11,328 nt of DNA from Halovivax sp. (GCA_007119345.1 SKPV01000205.1:1-11328); one strand, 5' to 3'; shown: positions 1 to 6,145, counted from the first letter of the stretch. Translations and numbers: made by a program. Notes: generated by a model from the letters alone, not told the origin.

Positions 1-173
1 CCGTCGTCGTACCCGTCGTCGTCGCCGTTATCGTCGTCTCCGTCGTCGCCGCCGGCGCCGGTTCGTTCCTCCGGCTCGCCGTCGTCGCCGTCGTCATCGT
101 CGCCGCCCATACAGCCCGCCAGCGCGATCGTGAATGCGGTGCCACTGCCGATCAGGACCTTGCGTCGATCCAT
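1..173 (-). CDS. Asp-rich Tat lipoprotein, N-terminal fragment
   Basis: This is the 5' end of a gene reading off the left edge; 57 codons are visible. The N-terminus MDRRKVLIGSGT has a twin-arginine (Tat) motif, followed by a short hydrophobic stretch and the lipobox LAGC with the cysteine at residue 21. In haloarchaea this arrangement marks a protein exported folded by Tat and anchored by a lipid on the cysteine outside the membrane. After the cysteine come about 36 residues of mostly Asp and Gly with some Glu, a typical flexible linker before a folded domain, but that domain lies outside the window. Function cannot be assigned: solute-binding proteins and many hypothetical lipoproteins start this way. 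The start is supported by an AT-rich box about 30 bases upstream. Confidence 0.85.
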   Translation of the reverse strand, partial: MDRRKVLIGSGTAFTIALAGCMGGDDDDGDDGEPEERTGAGGDDGDDDNGDDDGYDD

Positions 174-196
174 ATCGAAGCCACGACCGTCCAGAT

Positions 197-208
197 GGTT
201 TACTAATC
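197..208 (-). promoter_or_regulatory. TATA-like box for the lipoprotein gene
   Basis: On the minus strand this reads GATTAGTAAACC, an AT-rich island in GC-rich DNA centred about 30 bases upstream of the lipoprotein ATG. That spacing fits an archaeal TATA box driving a leaderless or nearly leaderless transcript. Confidence 0.55.
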
Positions 209-541
209 AGTTCCTGTCGATCAGCGGCCGAGACGGTCACCCACGCCTACCCGTCGCCAAGCGTGACGTAAGCGCCGGCGTGACGGTCACGGTCGTCCGG
301 AAGCTCACGCGCGCGTTTCGATCACGAGTACTGACGGCTGGAAACGACCGCCTTCGTCCCGTACGGTCTCGATACCGGCCGCGATAATCGCCGAAATATC
401 GGGGGTCGGCGGTCTCGCCTCCGTACTCGAGCGCCGCCGTCTCTCGGACGATGCGGTCCCGCCGGCGGCGGTTCGGACGCCCCGTCTCCGTCCCGCGCGT
501 CCCGATCGACCGCAGCATTCGTTTTCCGGCCGTCGATCGGT
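209..541. other. Gene-free stretch
   Basis: No convincing gene is seen between the lipoprotein promoter and the end of the PHP gene. Open frames here encode Arg-rich, low-acid proteins unlike haloarchaeal proteins. The only structure noted is a pair of short direct repeats: GACGGTCAC at 232-240 and 282-290, and GCGTGACG at 261-268 and 279-286. They lie upstream of the lipoprotein gene and could be operator half-sites, but nothing shows this directly. Confidence 0.5.
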
Positions 542-1300
542 TCAGTAGACGGCGACGTCGTCGAACCGGCCGTCGTAGATCGCGCGGCTCGGGTGGGTCG
601 CTTCGGTTCCGGAGAGCAGGAGTCGGTCGACCTTCTCCCAGCTATTCTCCCAGCAGAGGTGGCCGAGTTCCGCGGCGGTCGTCCGGACCCGTCGGAACCC
701 GTTCCGGTGGACGACGCGTCTGGGGCCACGGTTCCGGAGGGCCGCCAGCAGCTCCTCGGGCGCGGCGACCTCGGGATCGAACGCGGTGTAGGCGACGCCC
801 ACCGAGCCGGTGAGGTGGGCGTAGGAGGAGGCAAACGGCGGGTAGGCCAGCTCGTCGGCGAGCTCGCGGGCGCGGCGGTTGTGAGGCGGGAGGTGTTTGG
901 GGTTGAACACCTCGATCGCGTGAATCCGGTCGCGGTAGGTTCGAAGTTCGGACTCGGCGAGGCTGACGGTGGCGAACTCGGGGTGGGGCGCCAGTACGAC
1001 CGCGTCCTGGCGGTCGAACTCGTCCATCGCGCCCGCCAGCCCGATGAAGTCCGGGACCGGTTCGGAGAGTCCGAGCGCCAGGACGTGCTGGCGGTTGCGC
1101 CAGGTGCCGGTGAACACCTCCCTGGCCGGGAGGACGGCGAGTTCGTCGTCCGCGTAGCGCGCCGCCCGCGCTTCGATCTCCGGGAGCGGGGTGAAGTGGG
1201 GCGCGTAGACGATCGCGTCCAGCCCCGCCCGCTTCGCTCGCCGGACCACGCGCTCGTCGAGGACCTTCACGTGGAGGTCGACCCGGTACTCGTCTCGCAC
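542..1300 (-). CDS. PHP-domain metal-dependent hydrolase
   Basis: The 252-residue protein looks like a PHP-domain enzyme of the metal-dependent phosphoesterase type. Candidate metal ligands are in the usual order: VDLHVK (His10; the second His of the HxH motif is Lys12), YAPHFTPLPE (His35), AREVF (Glu61), RQHVLALG (His72), VLAPHPEF (His106), IEVFN (Glu130) and SSYAHLTGSVG (His162). PHP domains form a trinuclear metal site and are often phosphoesterases, for example histidinol-phosphatase or polymerase-associated domains; this one stands alone and its substrate is unknown. The start is a GTG; no better in-frame ATG is visible upstream. It is followed by the lipoprotein gene after about 370 bases and preceded by a frameshifted gene, so no operon logic helps. 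The domain is fairly certain, the substrate unknown. Confidence 0.85.
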   Translation of the reverse strand: MRDEYRVDLHVKVLDERVVRRAKRAGLDAIVYAPHFTPLPEIEARAARYADDELAVLPAREVFTGTWRNRQHVLALGLSEPVPDFIGLAGAMDEFDRQDAVVLAPHPEFATVSLAESELRTYRDRIHAIEVFNPKHLPPHNRRARELADELAYPPFASSYAHLTGSVGVAYTAFDPEVAAPEELLAALRNRGPRRVVHRNGFRRVRTTAAELGHLCWENSWEKVDRLLLSGTEATHPSRAIYDGRFDDVAVY

Positions 1301-1418
1301 GCACCGGGGTTACGACGGAGCCGAGTTAGGCGTTGCTTTTCGTCGATCGACGGGGCGGGTGCGGCCGGGTTGCGAACCGGGCGCGGCCGGATTCCGTGGG
1401 CCGGGCGCGGTTCCGGAG

Positions 1419-1833
1419 TCAGTCGAGCAGCGATTTGACCGCGGCCACGCGCGGCTCGAGCGGTTCGTCGGGCTCGAGCGGTTCGTCGGGCCCGACCGAG
1501 AGGAAGAGCCCGTCGTCGCCCACGTAGATGCGGACGATCTTGCGGAAGTCCATGGGGTGACGATGTACTCCACGCGCTCGGCGACGGGAAAGAGCGTGTT
1601 CCGGAAGAGCTCGATCTGCATGAAATCCATTGGACGTGCGCGTAAATCCGCTGGAAGTGCTCGGCCAACTGGTCTTTGTCCTCGTACATCGCGATCGCCG
1701 CGTCGGCGACGTAGAGCGAGCGAAACCCTTCCGGGTCGTACTCGACGCAGGAGCAGAGCTGCCCCGAGACGGTCTCCCGGACGGCGGCCAGCGCGTCGTA
1801 GGAGGAGCGGGCGGCGGCGTTCGTGATCGGCAT
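1419..1833 (-). pseudogene. Conserved haloarchaeal protein broken by two frameshifts
   Basis: Three consecutive minus-strand frames together make one sensible acidic protein of about 138 residues. The first runs from the ATG at 1833 (MPITNAAARSSYDALAAV to RIYAHVQ), the second continues as MDFMQIELFRNTLF to VEYIVTP, and the third as MDFRKIVRIYVGDDGLFLSV to the stop at 1419. The breaks lie near 1630-1634 and 1550-1553, and each looks like one missing base. After each break the new frame starts with ATGGAYTTC (Met-Asp-Phe). Read through in one frame, the product turns Arg-rich after the first break. The joined protein resembles small haloarchaeal proteins of unknown function (possibly DUF7522-like, from memory and unverified). 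Near its C-terminus it carries a duplicated DEPLEP hexapeptide. It may be a real pseudogene, a gene with sequencing errors, or, less likely, a recoded gene. Confidence 0.75.
1453..1488 (-). repeat. Perfect 18-bp tandem duplication in the broken gene
   Basis: Two exact adjacent copies of an 18-bp unit (1453-1470 and 1471-1488). On the minus strand they encode DEPLEP twice near the C-terminus of the frameshifted gene. The unit is a multiple of three, so it adds six residues without changing the frame. Confidence 0.9.
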
Positions 1834-2043
1834 CGTGGCACCGTGGGGCCCCCACCCGAAACCGTGTCGGGGGCCACGTCGGGGTCCGGGGTCGGGTGGA
1901 TGGCGGGGTCGACGGCCGAATGGGTGCGGGTAGGCGGAGTGTTCGGGCGACCGGGTGGGCGCGGGCTGCCGGGAGGCATCGTCGCCGGATCGGGCTCCCG
2001 GCCGGTGGCGGGTGCGGTCGACGCGCTGATTCCGGCGAAAAGG

Positions 2044-2050
2044 ACTTTAC
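2044..2050 (+). promoter_or_regulatory. TATA-like box for the zinc-finger gene
   Basis: ACTTTAC, preceded by an A-rich run (gaaaagg), ends 27 bases before the ATG at 2077. This is the expected spacing for a leaderless haloarchaeal transcript and supports that ATG over upstream starts in the same frame. Confidence 0.55.
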
Positions 2051-2076
2051 GCCCTCCCGCCCAATCGACGGGCGGA

Positions 2077-2364
2077 ATGCCCTGGGAATGCGGAATCGAT
2101 GGCTGCGGGGCGGTCTACGAGGACGTCGAGTCGGCCATCGTCCACCAGGCGACCGACCACGAGCGCCGCGAGTGCAAGGTCTGCGGGACGGTCGTCCCGG
2201 ACGGCTACCTCGCGATCTACCACGCCTTCTCGGAACACAGCCGCGCGGAGTACGTCCGGGCCTACGGCGCGAACTCGGCGGACGTCCGCCAGCGCGAGGA
2301 GCTGCTGGACGAGATCGGCGAGGTCGTCGATCGAGAGCAGCTGGCCGAGCGTCTCGAGGGATGA
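2077..2364 (+). CDS. Small protein with two C2H2-type zinc fingers
   Basis: The 95-residue protein has two evenly built finger-like motifs. The first is C5-x4-C10-x12-H23-x4-H28 and the second C33-x2-C36-x12-H49-x4-H54, giving two Cys2His2 zinc sites in the first 54 residues. The rest is an acidic helical tail rich in Glu, Arg and Leu. Small proteins of this layout are widespread in haloarchaea without known function (I believe the family is DUF7565; unverified). Zinc binding is a strong inference. Nucleic-acid binding is possible, but the acidic charge makes protein contacts equally likely. The ATG is chosen because the first finger starts at residue 5 and a TATA-like box lies 27 bases upstream. 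The gene stands alone and converges on nusG. Confidence 0.87.
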   Translation: MPWECGIDGCGAVYEDVESAIVHQATDHERRECKVCGTVVPDGYLAIYHAFSEHSRAEYVRAYGANSADVRQREELLDEIGEVVDREQLAERLEG

Positions 2365-2570
2365 GGCTCCGGGTCGGAACGAACGGTGGTGACGGCGCTG
2401 CAGAACCGAGACGCGGTAGCTGGTGCGGTGACGCCGCGCACTGGTCGGGCGACGTATCGGCTTTCCTCGCTGTCTGCTCACGGGCCCGATGGGCCGCTCA
2501 CGGTTCGCTAGGCCCACCGTTCGCGATTCTGCGGTTCTCACTACCTCGTTCTTCGAACCGCGCGCCGTCC

Positions 2571-2589
2571 ACGGAGCGCGGCGCTCCGT
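2571..2589. terminator. Perfect 8-bp stem hairpin
   Basis: ACGGAGCG and CGCTCCGT pair perfectly around a three-base loop. It is nested inside a wider GAACCGCG/CGCGGTTC inverted pair. There is no T-run beside it, so a terminator role is inferred only from its place between convergent genes. Confidence 0.4.
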
Positions 2590-2629
2590 TCCCTTCGCGG
2601 TTCTCGCTCGCCGTGCTCGCTTCGAACCG

Positions 2630-2672
2630 CGCGCCCGTTCGCACGGTCCGACGAACTACCGTTCGTCGCTAT
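2630..2672. repeat. Exact 43-bp copy of the nusG 3' end
   Basis: Identical base for base to 2747-2789, which covers the last five codons and stop of nusG and the sequence just beyond. The two copies are 117 bp apart in the same orientation. The copy lies in non-coding DNA beyond the nusG stop and includes the small acgaac/gttcgt hairpin. Confidence 0.9.
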
Positions 2673-2674
2673 AT

Positions 2675-2755
2675 TCAGCGCGGCTGGGCCGCGCTGACTG
2701 CTTGACGAGCGCGTCAGCGCTCGTCACTGTCTGCTCACGGGCGCAACGCGCCCGT
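2675..2755. terminator. Three consecutive perfect GC-rich hairpins
   Basis: Three perfect stem-loops sit side by side just beyond the nusG stop: 2675-2697 (10-bp stem, 3-base loop), 2703-2726 (10-bp stem, 4-base loop) and 2737-2755 (8-bp stem, 3-base loop). As DNA or RNA they would be very stable on either strand. A smaller 6-bp hairpin at 2768-2783 spans the nusG stop codon. A bidirectional termination or 3'-end protection role is inferred from the convergent context. Archaeal terminators are usually T-runs, which are missing here. Confidence 0.5.
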
Positions 2756-2789
2756 TCGCACGGTCCGACGAACTACCGTTCGTCGCTAT
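2747..2789. repeat. 43-bp direct repeat, nusG copy
   Basis: Partner of the exact repeat at 2630-2672. It covers the nusG stop codon at 2773-2775 and the last five codons (Asp-Ser-Asp-Glu-Arg), so the coding copy is probably the source. Confidence 0.9.
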
Positions 2790-3210
2790 CCAGCACGCGG
2801 ATCTGGTCTCCCCGAACCGTGACCGGAATCGGAACCGTCGCCTCGTACAGTTCGACGGTGACCTGATCTTTCCCTTCGTCGATGCGCTGGACCTGGGCCT
2901 TCTCGCCCTTGAACGGGCCGGCGATGAGTTCGACGATGTCGCCCTCGGCGATCCCCTCGACGTCGGGTTTGGGCGAGAGGAAGTGCTCGACCTCCGAGAT
3001 GTCGGACTCGCCGGGGACGATGGTTCGGGCGTGCGGGATGTCCTCGAGGACGCGTTCGAGGACGGCGTCGTTGTCGGCTTCGACCATCACGTACGAGGTC
3101 AGCGAGTCCGGCGCGAGCGCGGCGTGGACTTCCCGTTCCTCGCGGTTGATGATCATGTCCGCGACGGTCTGCTCCTGGCTCGCGGTGGTCTTGACGGCGA
3201 AGATCCCCAT
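2773..3210 (-). CDS. spt5: Transcription elongation factor Spt5 (NusG family)
   Basis: Spt5/NusG binds the RNA polymerase clamp, usually with Spt4 in archaea, to raise processivity and couple to translation. The 145-residue length fits archaeal Spt5. Residues 1-80 form the NGN domain (MGIFAVKTTASQEQTVADMI at the start; Tyr-Val-Met-Val-Glu strand near residues 40-44; PGESDISEVEHFL near 66-78). Residues 86-140 form one KOW domain with the typical EGDIVELIAGPFKGEKAQV stretch. The ATG at 3210 overlaps the secE stop by one base (TGATG), indicating one mRNA and translational coupling. Longer readings upstream would run through secE and are rejected. The 3' end lies inside a direct repeat and a hairpin field. 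Confidence 0.97.
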   Translation of the reverse strand: MGIFAVKTTASQEQTVADMIINREEREVHAALAPDSLTSYVMVEADNDAVLERVLEDIPHARTIVPGESDISEVEHFLSPKPDVEGIAEGDIVELIAGPFKGEKAQVQRIDEGKDQVTVELYEATVPIPVTVRGDQIRVLDSDER

Positions 3211-3383
3211 CAGGCTCCACCGGTCAGCAGACCCATCGTGACGGCGATGACGAATCCGATGAAGCCCACGAGCAGGATTCCGGCGCCGGCGATCTTCGCG
3301 ACCTGCCAGAACTCCTCTTTCGTCGGCGTCGTCGCCATCTTCAACACGCGGACGTACGAAGTCAGGTCGTACGGAACGTTCAT
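3210..3383 (-). CDS. secE: Preprotein translocase subunit SecE (Sec61 gamma)
   Basis: This 57-residue protein is the small clamp subunit of the SecYE-beta translocon in the cytoplasmic membrane. An N-terminal amphipathic part (MNVPYDLTSYVRVLKMATTP), the conserved TPTKEEFWQVAK stretch around residues 20-30, and one membrane helix at about residues 31-54 (IAGAGILLVGFIGFVIAV) make it a standard archaeal SecE. It is the first gene of a two-gene operon: its TGA shares a base with the nusG ATG. A strong TATA box lies 25-34 bases before the ATG, so the transcript is likely leaderless. In many haloarchaea ftsZ precedes secE; here the upstream neighbour is a divergent small acidic gene. Confidence 0.96.
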   Translation of the reverse strand: MNVPYDLTSYVRVLKMATTPTKEEFWQVAKIAGAGILLVGFIGFVIAVTMGLLTGGA

Positions 3384-3407
3384 AGTTGACTAGTAGGGGT
3401 GCGCGCC

Positions 3408-3417
3408 CTTTTATCTG
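3408..3417 (-). promoter_or_regulatory. TATA box of the secE-nusG operon
   Basis: On the minus strand this reads AGATAAAAGG, a good archaeal TATA box centred about 29 bases before the secE ATG. It predicts transcription starting at or a few bases before the start codon. Confidence 0.75.
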
Positions 3418-3553
3418 TCTTTCCCTCGGTCGCGGCTCTCCGACCGTCGGGACCGTCGGTAACCGGGCTCTGCCGGCCGCCGCCGTCCTCGCCACCGGTC
3501 ACGTTGCACCTGACGGCCGGTCCGCCAAACGTCCGCACCCCGAACGCTCGCGC

Positions 3554-3748
3554 ATGGCCGACGAAGGCGCCGACCGCGCGAACGAGCACGAGGCCGAGCG
3601 AGAGGCGGAGATCGACGAGGAACTCGAGCGGATCGGCCGCGACACGGACGAGGTCGACGACGGAACCGACGACCTCGGCACGCAGAACGCGCCCCGGGAG
3701 GACGAGCAGTCGGACGACCTCGAGGAGGCCGAGGACGCGGACGAGTAG
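3554..3748 (+). CDS. Small, highly acidic protein of unknown function
   Basis: The 64-residue protein has 30 Asp or Glu residues and no cysteine. It begins MADEGADRANEHEAEREA, and residues 10-27 (through EAEIDEELERIG) would form a charged helix; the rest is probably disordered. Nearly every codon ends in G or C, as in the neighbouring genes, which argues for a real coding sequence rather than a chance frame. It is not recognised as a named family. No clear TATA box is seen upstream. It is divergent from secE and ends before a short tandem repeat. The ATG at 3554 is preferred because residues before it in the same frame are not acidic. Confidence 0.6.
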   Translation: MADEGADRANEHEAEREAEIDEELERIGRDTDEVDDGTDDLGTQNAPREDEQSDDLEEAEDADE

Positions 3749-3764
3749 CCGGTGGACGTCGGAG

Positions 3765-3817
3765 CGGCCCGACAGCACCGGGTCAGCCCGACGGCACCGG
3801 GTCGGCCCGACGGTGTC
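3765..3817. repeat. 19-bp tandem repeat, about 2.7 copies
   Basis: Two 19-bp units (3765-3783 and 3784-3802) differ at two positions, and a partial third follows from 3803. The unit contains CCCG...CGGG, so each copy can form a weak hairpin. It lies just beyond the acidic gene's stop, in the gap before the convergent zinc-ribbon gene, and may act at the 3' ends. Confidence 0.75.
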
Positions 3818-3941
3818 GCCGCGGCACGGCGTCCGCACGGTAGAATCTCGTTACACATCCCTCGTAGCGAAGAGACCGGTAGCGTCCCGCTAGTCGCTCA
3901 GGCGCGTTCCGCGGGCCGCTCGCTCCCGTCCTGCCGGCGGC

Positions 3942-4106
3942 TCACGGCCGATCCGGCGCGGACGTCGGCCCGCGTTCGTGCACGTCGGTGCCGTCACACG
4001 ACGGACAGACGTCCGGGACGGTATCGAACCGTTCGCCGCAGTCTCGGCACTCGGTGAACGCTTCGTCACTGCGTAGCACCTCGCCGATGCGGTCGAGGAT
4101 TCCCAT
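3942..4106 (-). CDS. Small zinc-ribbon protein
   Basis: This 54-residue protein starts MGILDRIGEVLRSDEAF and carries two CxxC knuckles, C20-x2-C23 (CRDCGERF) and C34-x2-C37 (CPSCDGTDV), forming one zinc-ribbon site. Haloarchaea encode many such small zinc-finger proteins; some affect motility, biofilm or stress traits, but most have no known role. The ATG is chosen because the MGILDR opening is typical of these proteins, while the upstream frame is Arg-rich noise. It lies 86 bases downstream of the tRNA-editing gene on the same strand and may share its transcript. No clear promoter of its own was seen. Confidence 0.82.
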   Translation of the reverse strand: MGILDRIGEVLRSDEAFTECRDCGERFDTVPDVCPSCDGTDVHERGPTSAPDRP

Positions 4107-4192
4107 ATCGAAACGGGGCCGTCCATCGCCGAAGGCTGCCCGCATGCACTTGCCACGTCCGCCAGCCGCACAAATCCGAGCCCGCGGCGTTT

Positions 4193-5422
4193 TCACTCCA
4201 GCCCCGAGAGGACCGCTTCCGGGTCGACGTCGAAGTCGCCGCCCCAGGCGAGCCGCGCCGAGCCGCCGCCACCGCCGCCGAACTCGTCGGTGAGGTCTCG
4301 GAGGATCGTCTCGGCGTCGGCGTCCTCGCCGGTGGCCACGACGGCGAACGGCGAATCCTCCTCGCCGGCGATGACGATCACGTCGGCGAGCTCGCCCGCG
4401 AGGTCCCGGGCGACTTCGCCCGCCTCGTTCGCGTCGACGACGCCGGCGGTGGTTCCGACCCACGTGCGCCCCTCGCGCTCGAAGGGTTCAGCGCTCTCGA
4501 GGCGAGTTTTGACCAGTTCGCGCTGGAGGGTGCCGACGGAGTCGGCGAGCGCCTCGCGCTCGGCCTCCAGCGTGGACAGCTTGCCGGTCGCTTCGGCGAG
4601 CGGCACGCCGAGCTGGCGGCTCGCCGCGAACGTCACGCGCTTTTCGGTCTCGCGGCGCTCGATCGCCCGCGGCCCGACGGCGAGCTCGACGCCCGCGCGG
4701 CCCGCATCCGCTTCCGTCCGGCCGAGGACCGTGACGGGTCCGATCTCGCGGGTGTTTCGGACGTGCGTCCCGCCGCAGGCGGCGGCGTCCCACGGTTGGC
4801 TGGAGACGTTGACCGCGCTCGCGCCGCCCTCGTCGACGTCGCCGATGGTGACCACGCGGACGCGCCCCTTCGAGAAGGCGCTGCCCTCGGTCCGTTCGGT
4901 CAGGACGACCTCGTCGGCCTCGCGGGCGTCGGCGACCGGCATCGAGTCCCAGGAGACCGGCCGAGACTCCCAGACCGCCCGGTTGACCAGCTCGTCGAGC
5001 GAGACGAGCGCGTCGTCGTCGAGTTCCTCGTCCGTCTCGAGCTCGACGCGCACCATCTCCTCGCCGATCTCGAGGCCGGCGTAGCCGACCTCGCCGAGGA
5101 CGCGCCGGGCGGCCCCGTAACAGACGTGACTCGCCGTGTGGGCGCGCATGCAGTACATGCGAAACGACCAGTCGATCGAACACAGCACGCGGTGACCCTC
5201 CGAGAACGACGGTTCCTCCTCGAGGACGTGCACGTGCTCGCCGTCCTCCAGGACGACGTCCGCGACGGGGACGTCCCCGACGGTACCGCGATCCGCCGGC
5301 TGGCCGCCGCTCTCGGCGAAAAAGTGGCTCGAATCGAGCCAGACGCGCCGTCCGTCGACGGCTGTCACCTGGGATTCGAACCGCGTCGCGTACGGTTCGG
5401 CGGCCGCGCGTTGCCCGCTCAT
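4193..5422 (-). CDS. alaX: Alanyl-tRNA editing protein, long form (AlaX-L type)
   Basis: This free-standing relative of the AlaRS editing half should hydrolyse Ser- or Gly-tRNA(Ala) made by mistake. From MSGQRAAAEPYATRF (409 residues), residues 1-85 form the beta-barrel with the AESGGQPADRGTV loop (GGQ at 39-41). Zinc ligands are in HTASH (His95, His99) and CGGTH (Cys216, His220). Residues 276-310 look like a coiled coil, and residues 320-409 resemble the DHHA1 domain with its Gly run at 382-387. The aminoacylation and anticodon-binding parts of full AlaRS (about 900 residues) are absent. In-frame starts also lie at 5485 and 5428; 5422 is preferred because a TATA-like box is 27 bases upstream. 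A zinc-ribbon gene follows on the same strand. The family is clear; the preferred mischarged substrate is inferred. Confidence 0.92.
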   Translation of the reverse strand: MSGQRAAAEPYATRFESQVTAVDGRRVWLDSSHFFAESGGQPADRGTVGDVPVADVVLEDGEHVHVLEEEPSFSEGHRVLCSIDWSFRMYCMRAHTASHVCYGAARRVLGEVGYAGLEIGEEMVRVELETDEELDDDALVSLDELVNRAVWESRPVSWDSMPVADAREADEVVLTERTEGSAFSKGRVRVVTIGDVDEGGASAVNVSSQPWDAAACGGTHVRNTREIGPVTVLGRTEADAGRAGVELAVGPRAIERRETEKRVTFAASRQLGVPLAEATGKLSTLEAEREALADSVGTLQRELVKTRLESAEPFEREGRTWVGTTAGVVDANEAGEVARDLAGELADVIVIAGEEDSPFAVVATGEDADAETILRDLTDEFGGGGGGSARLAWGGDFDVDPEAVLSGLE

Positions 5423-5443
5423 CACCATCGCTCGGTCGCCAAT

Positions 5444-5453
5444 CGACAAAAGT
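5444..5453 (-). promoter_or_regulatory. TATA-like box for the tRNA-editing gene
   Basis: GACTTTTGTC on the minus strand is centred 27 bases before the ATG at 5422 and 21 bases before the alternative ATG at 5428. It therefore favours the shorter start for a leaderless mRNA. Confidence 0.5.
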
Positions 5454-5545
5454 CTGCTCGCCGATACGGTCACGAACGCGGACACGTTCGCCGCGGGAAT
5501 CGTCGTCGCGGTGCGGACGCGTGGTGTCCGCTACGCGGTAGGCGG

Positions 5546-5593
5546 TTCGGACGCGGCGCGACCGGCACGTGCCAGTACGCTTCGGACGCGGCG
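5546..5593. repeat. Imperfect direct repeat with 35-bp period
   Basis: TTCGGACGCGGCG occurs at 5546-5558 and 5581-5593, and each copy is followed by related sequence (CGACCGGCACG versus TGACTGCCACG). A 10-bp palindrome GGCACGTGCC (5564-5573) sits between them. This lies between the aMBF1 stop and the AlaX promoter and might be regulatory; no function is shown. Confidence 0.5.
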
Positions 5594-5635
5594 TGACTGC
5601 CACGGGCCACCGCGGTCGTCCTCGCGCCGGTCGCC

Positions 5636-6145
5636 TCACTCGGCGAGTTCCACGTCCAGGCGCTCTTCGAGGACGTCGATCAACCCGCCGCCGACGCCCG
5701 CCTGGGTGGCCCGCCCCTGCTCGATCGCCAGCAGATCCGTCTCCGGCGCGCCGAGTTCGTCGGCGAGTTCCTCGCGAGTGAGCCCCGCTTCCTGGCGGGC
5801 CTCCTCCAGTCGATCGCCGTAGTCGGTCACCAGGTACGGGAGCGGATCGTCGTCGTAGTTCGTTCCTTCCTTCTCCCAGTGCTCGGAGTCGCCGTCCCAG
5901 ATGGGCGTCGCCTTCGCGACGTTCTGGGCCGCTTTTTTCTTGCGGCTCGGTTCGTCCCTGGATCCGCGATCGTCGGTTCGGCGGTCGCTCGTCCGCTGGC
6001 GGTCGCCGTGGCTCGCACAGCTCGGGCAGACCTCGAGCTCCGCGCCGGCCACGGTCTCCTGGCGCAGCGAGTCGCTCTCCGCGCCGCAGAGCTCACAGCT
6101 CGTCCCGCCGCCCCCCGAGGAGGATCCGGTCGAGTACTTGGCCAT
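5636..6145 (-). CDS. aMBF1 family transcription factor (multiprotein bridging factor 1)
   Basis: This is the archaeal homologue of MBF1, which in eukaryotes bridges activators and TBP; in archaea it has been linked to ribosomes, so its role is less settled. The 169-residue protein has a Gly/Ser-rich start (MAKYSTGSSSGGGG), a zinc ribbon (C17-x2-C20 and C40-x2-C43), a basic linker (about 50-80), then an acidic stretch and a Cro/C1-type helix-turn-helix at about 108-165 (YGDRLEEARQEAGLTREELA). An upstream ATG at 6169 is possible, but MAKYSTG is the conserved opening in haloarchaea, and a weak AT-rich box at 6167-6175 lies about 27 bases before it and overlaps the upstream ATG. The gene is divergent from tRNA-Leu. 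Confidence 0.94.
   Translation of the reverse strand: MAKYSTGSSSGGGGTSCELCGAESDSLRQETVAGAELEVCPSCASHGDRQRTSDRRTDDRGSRDEPSRKKKAAQNVAKATPIWDGDSEHWEKEGTNYDDDPLPYLVTDYGDRLEEARQEAGLTREELADELGAPETDLLAIEQGRATQAGVGGGLIDVLEERLDVELAE

Larger units (their letters stand above)
2365..2772. other. Hairpin-rich convergent intergenic region
   Basis: This gap of about 400 bases separates the 3' ends of the zinc-finger gene (+) and nusG (-). The first hundred bases hold nothing recognised. From about 2470 on it is dense in inverted and direct repeats. TTCGAACCGCGCGCC occurs at 2552-2566 and 2621-2635, and TGTCTGCTCACGGGC occurs twice, near 2471 and 2728. No convincing protein is encoded: open frames are Arg/Ser-rich and repetitive. 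Its place between convergent genes fits transcription termination for both. Confidence 0.6.

Noticed and set aside
237..518. Minus-strand open frame of 93 codons in the left gap
   Set aside because: The product is Arg-rich and poor in acidic residues, with no motif; long open frames are common in GC-rich DNA.
2773..3495. Longer reading of nusG upstream to 3495
   Set aside because: It would overlap secE entirely and run through the operon's TATA box; MGIF at 3210 is the conserved Spt5 start.
5423..5485. Longer start for the tRNA-editing gene at 5485
   Set aside because: The extra 21 residues (through LLSIGDRAMV) precede the usual opening, and the TATA-like box would lie inside the coding sequence.
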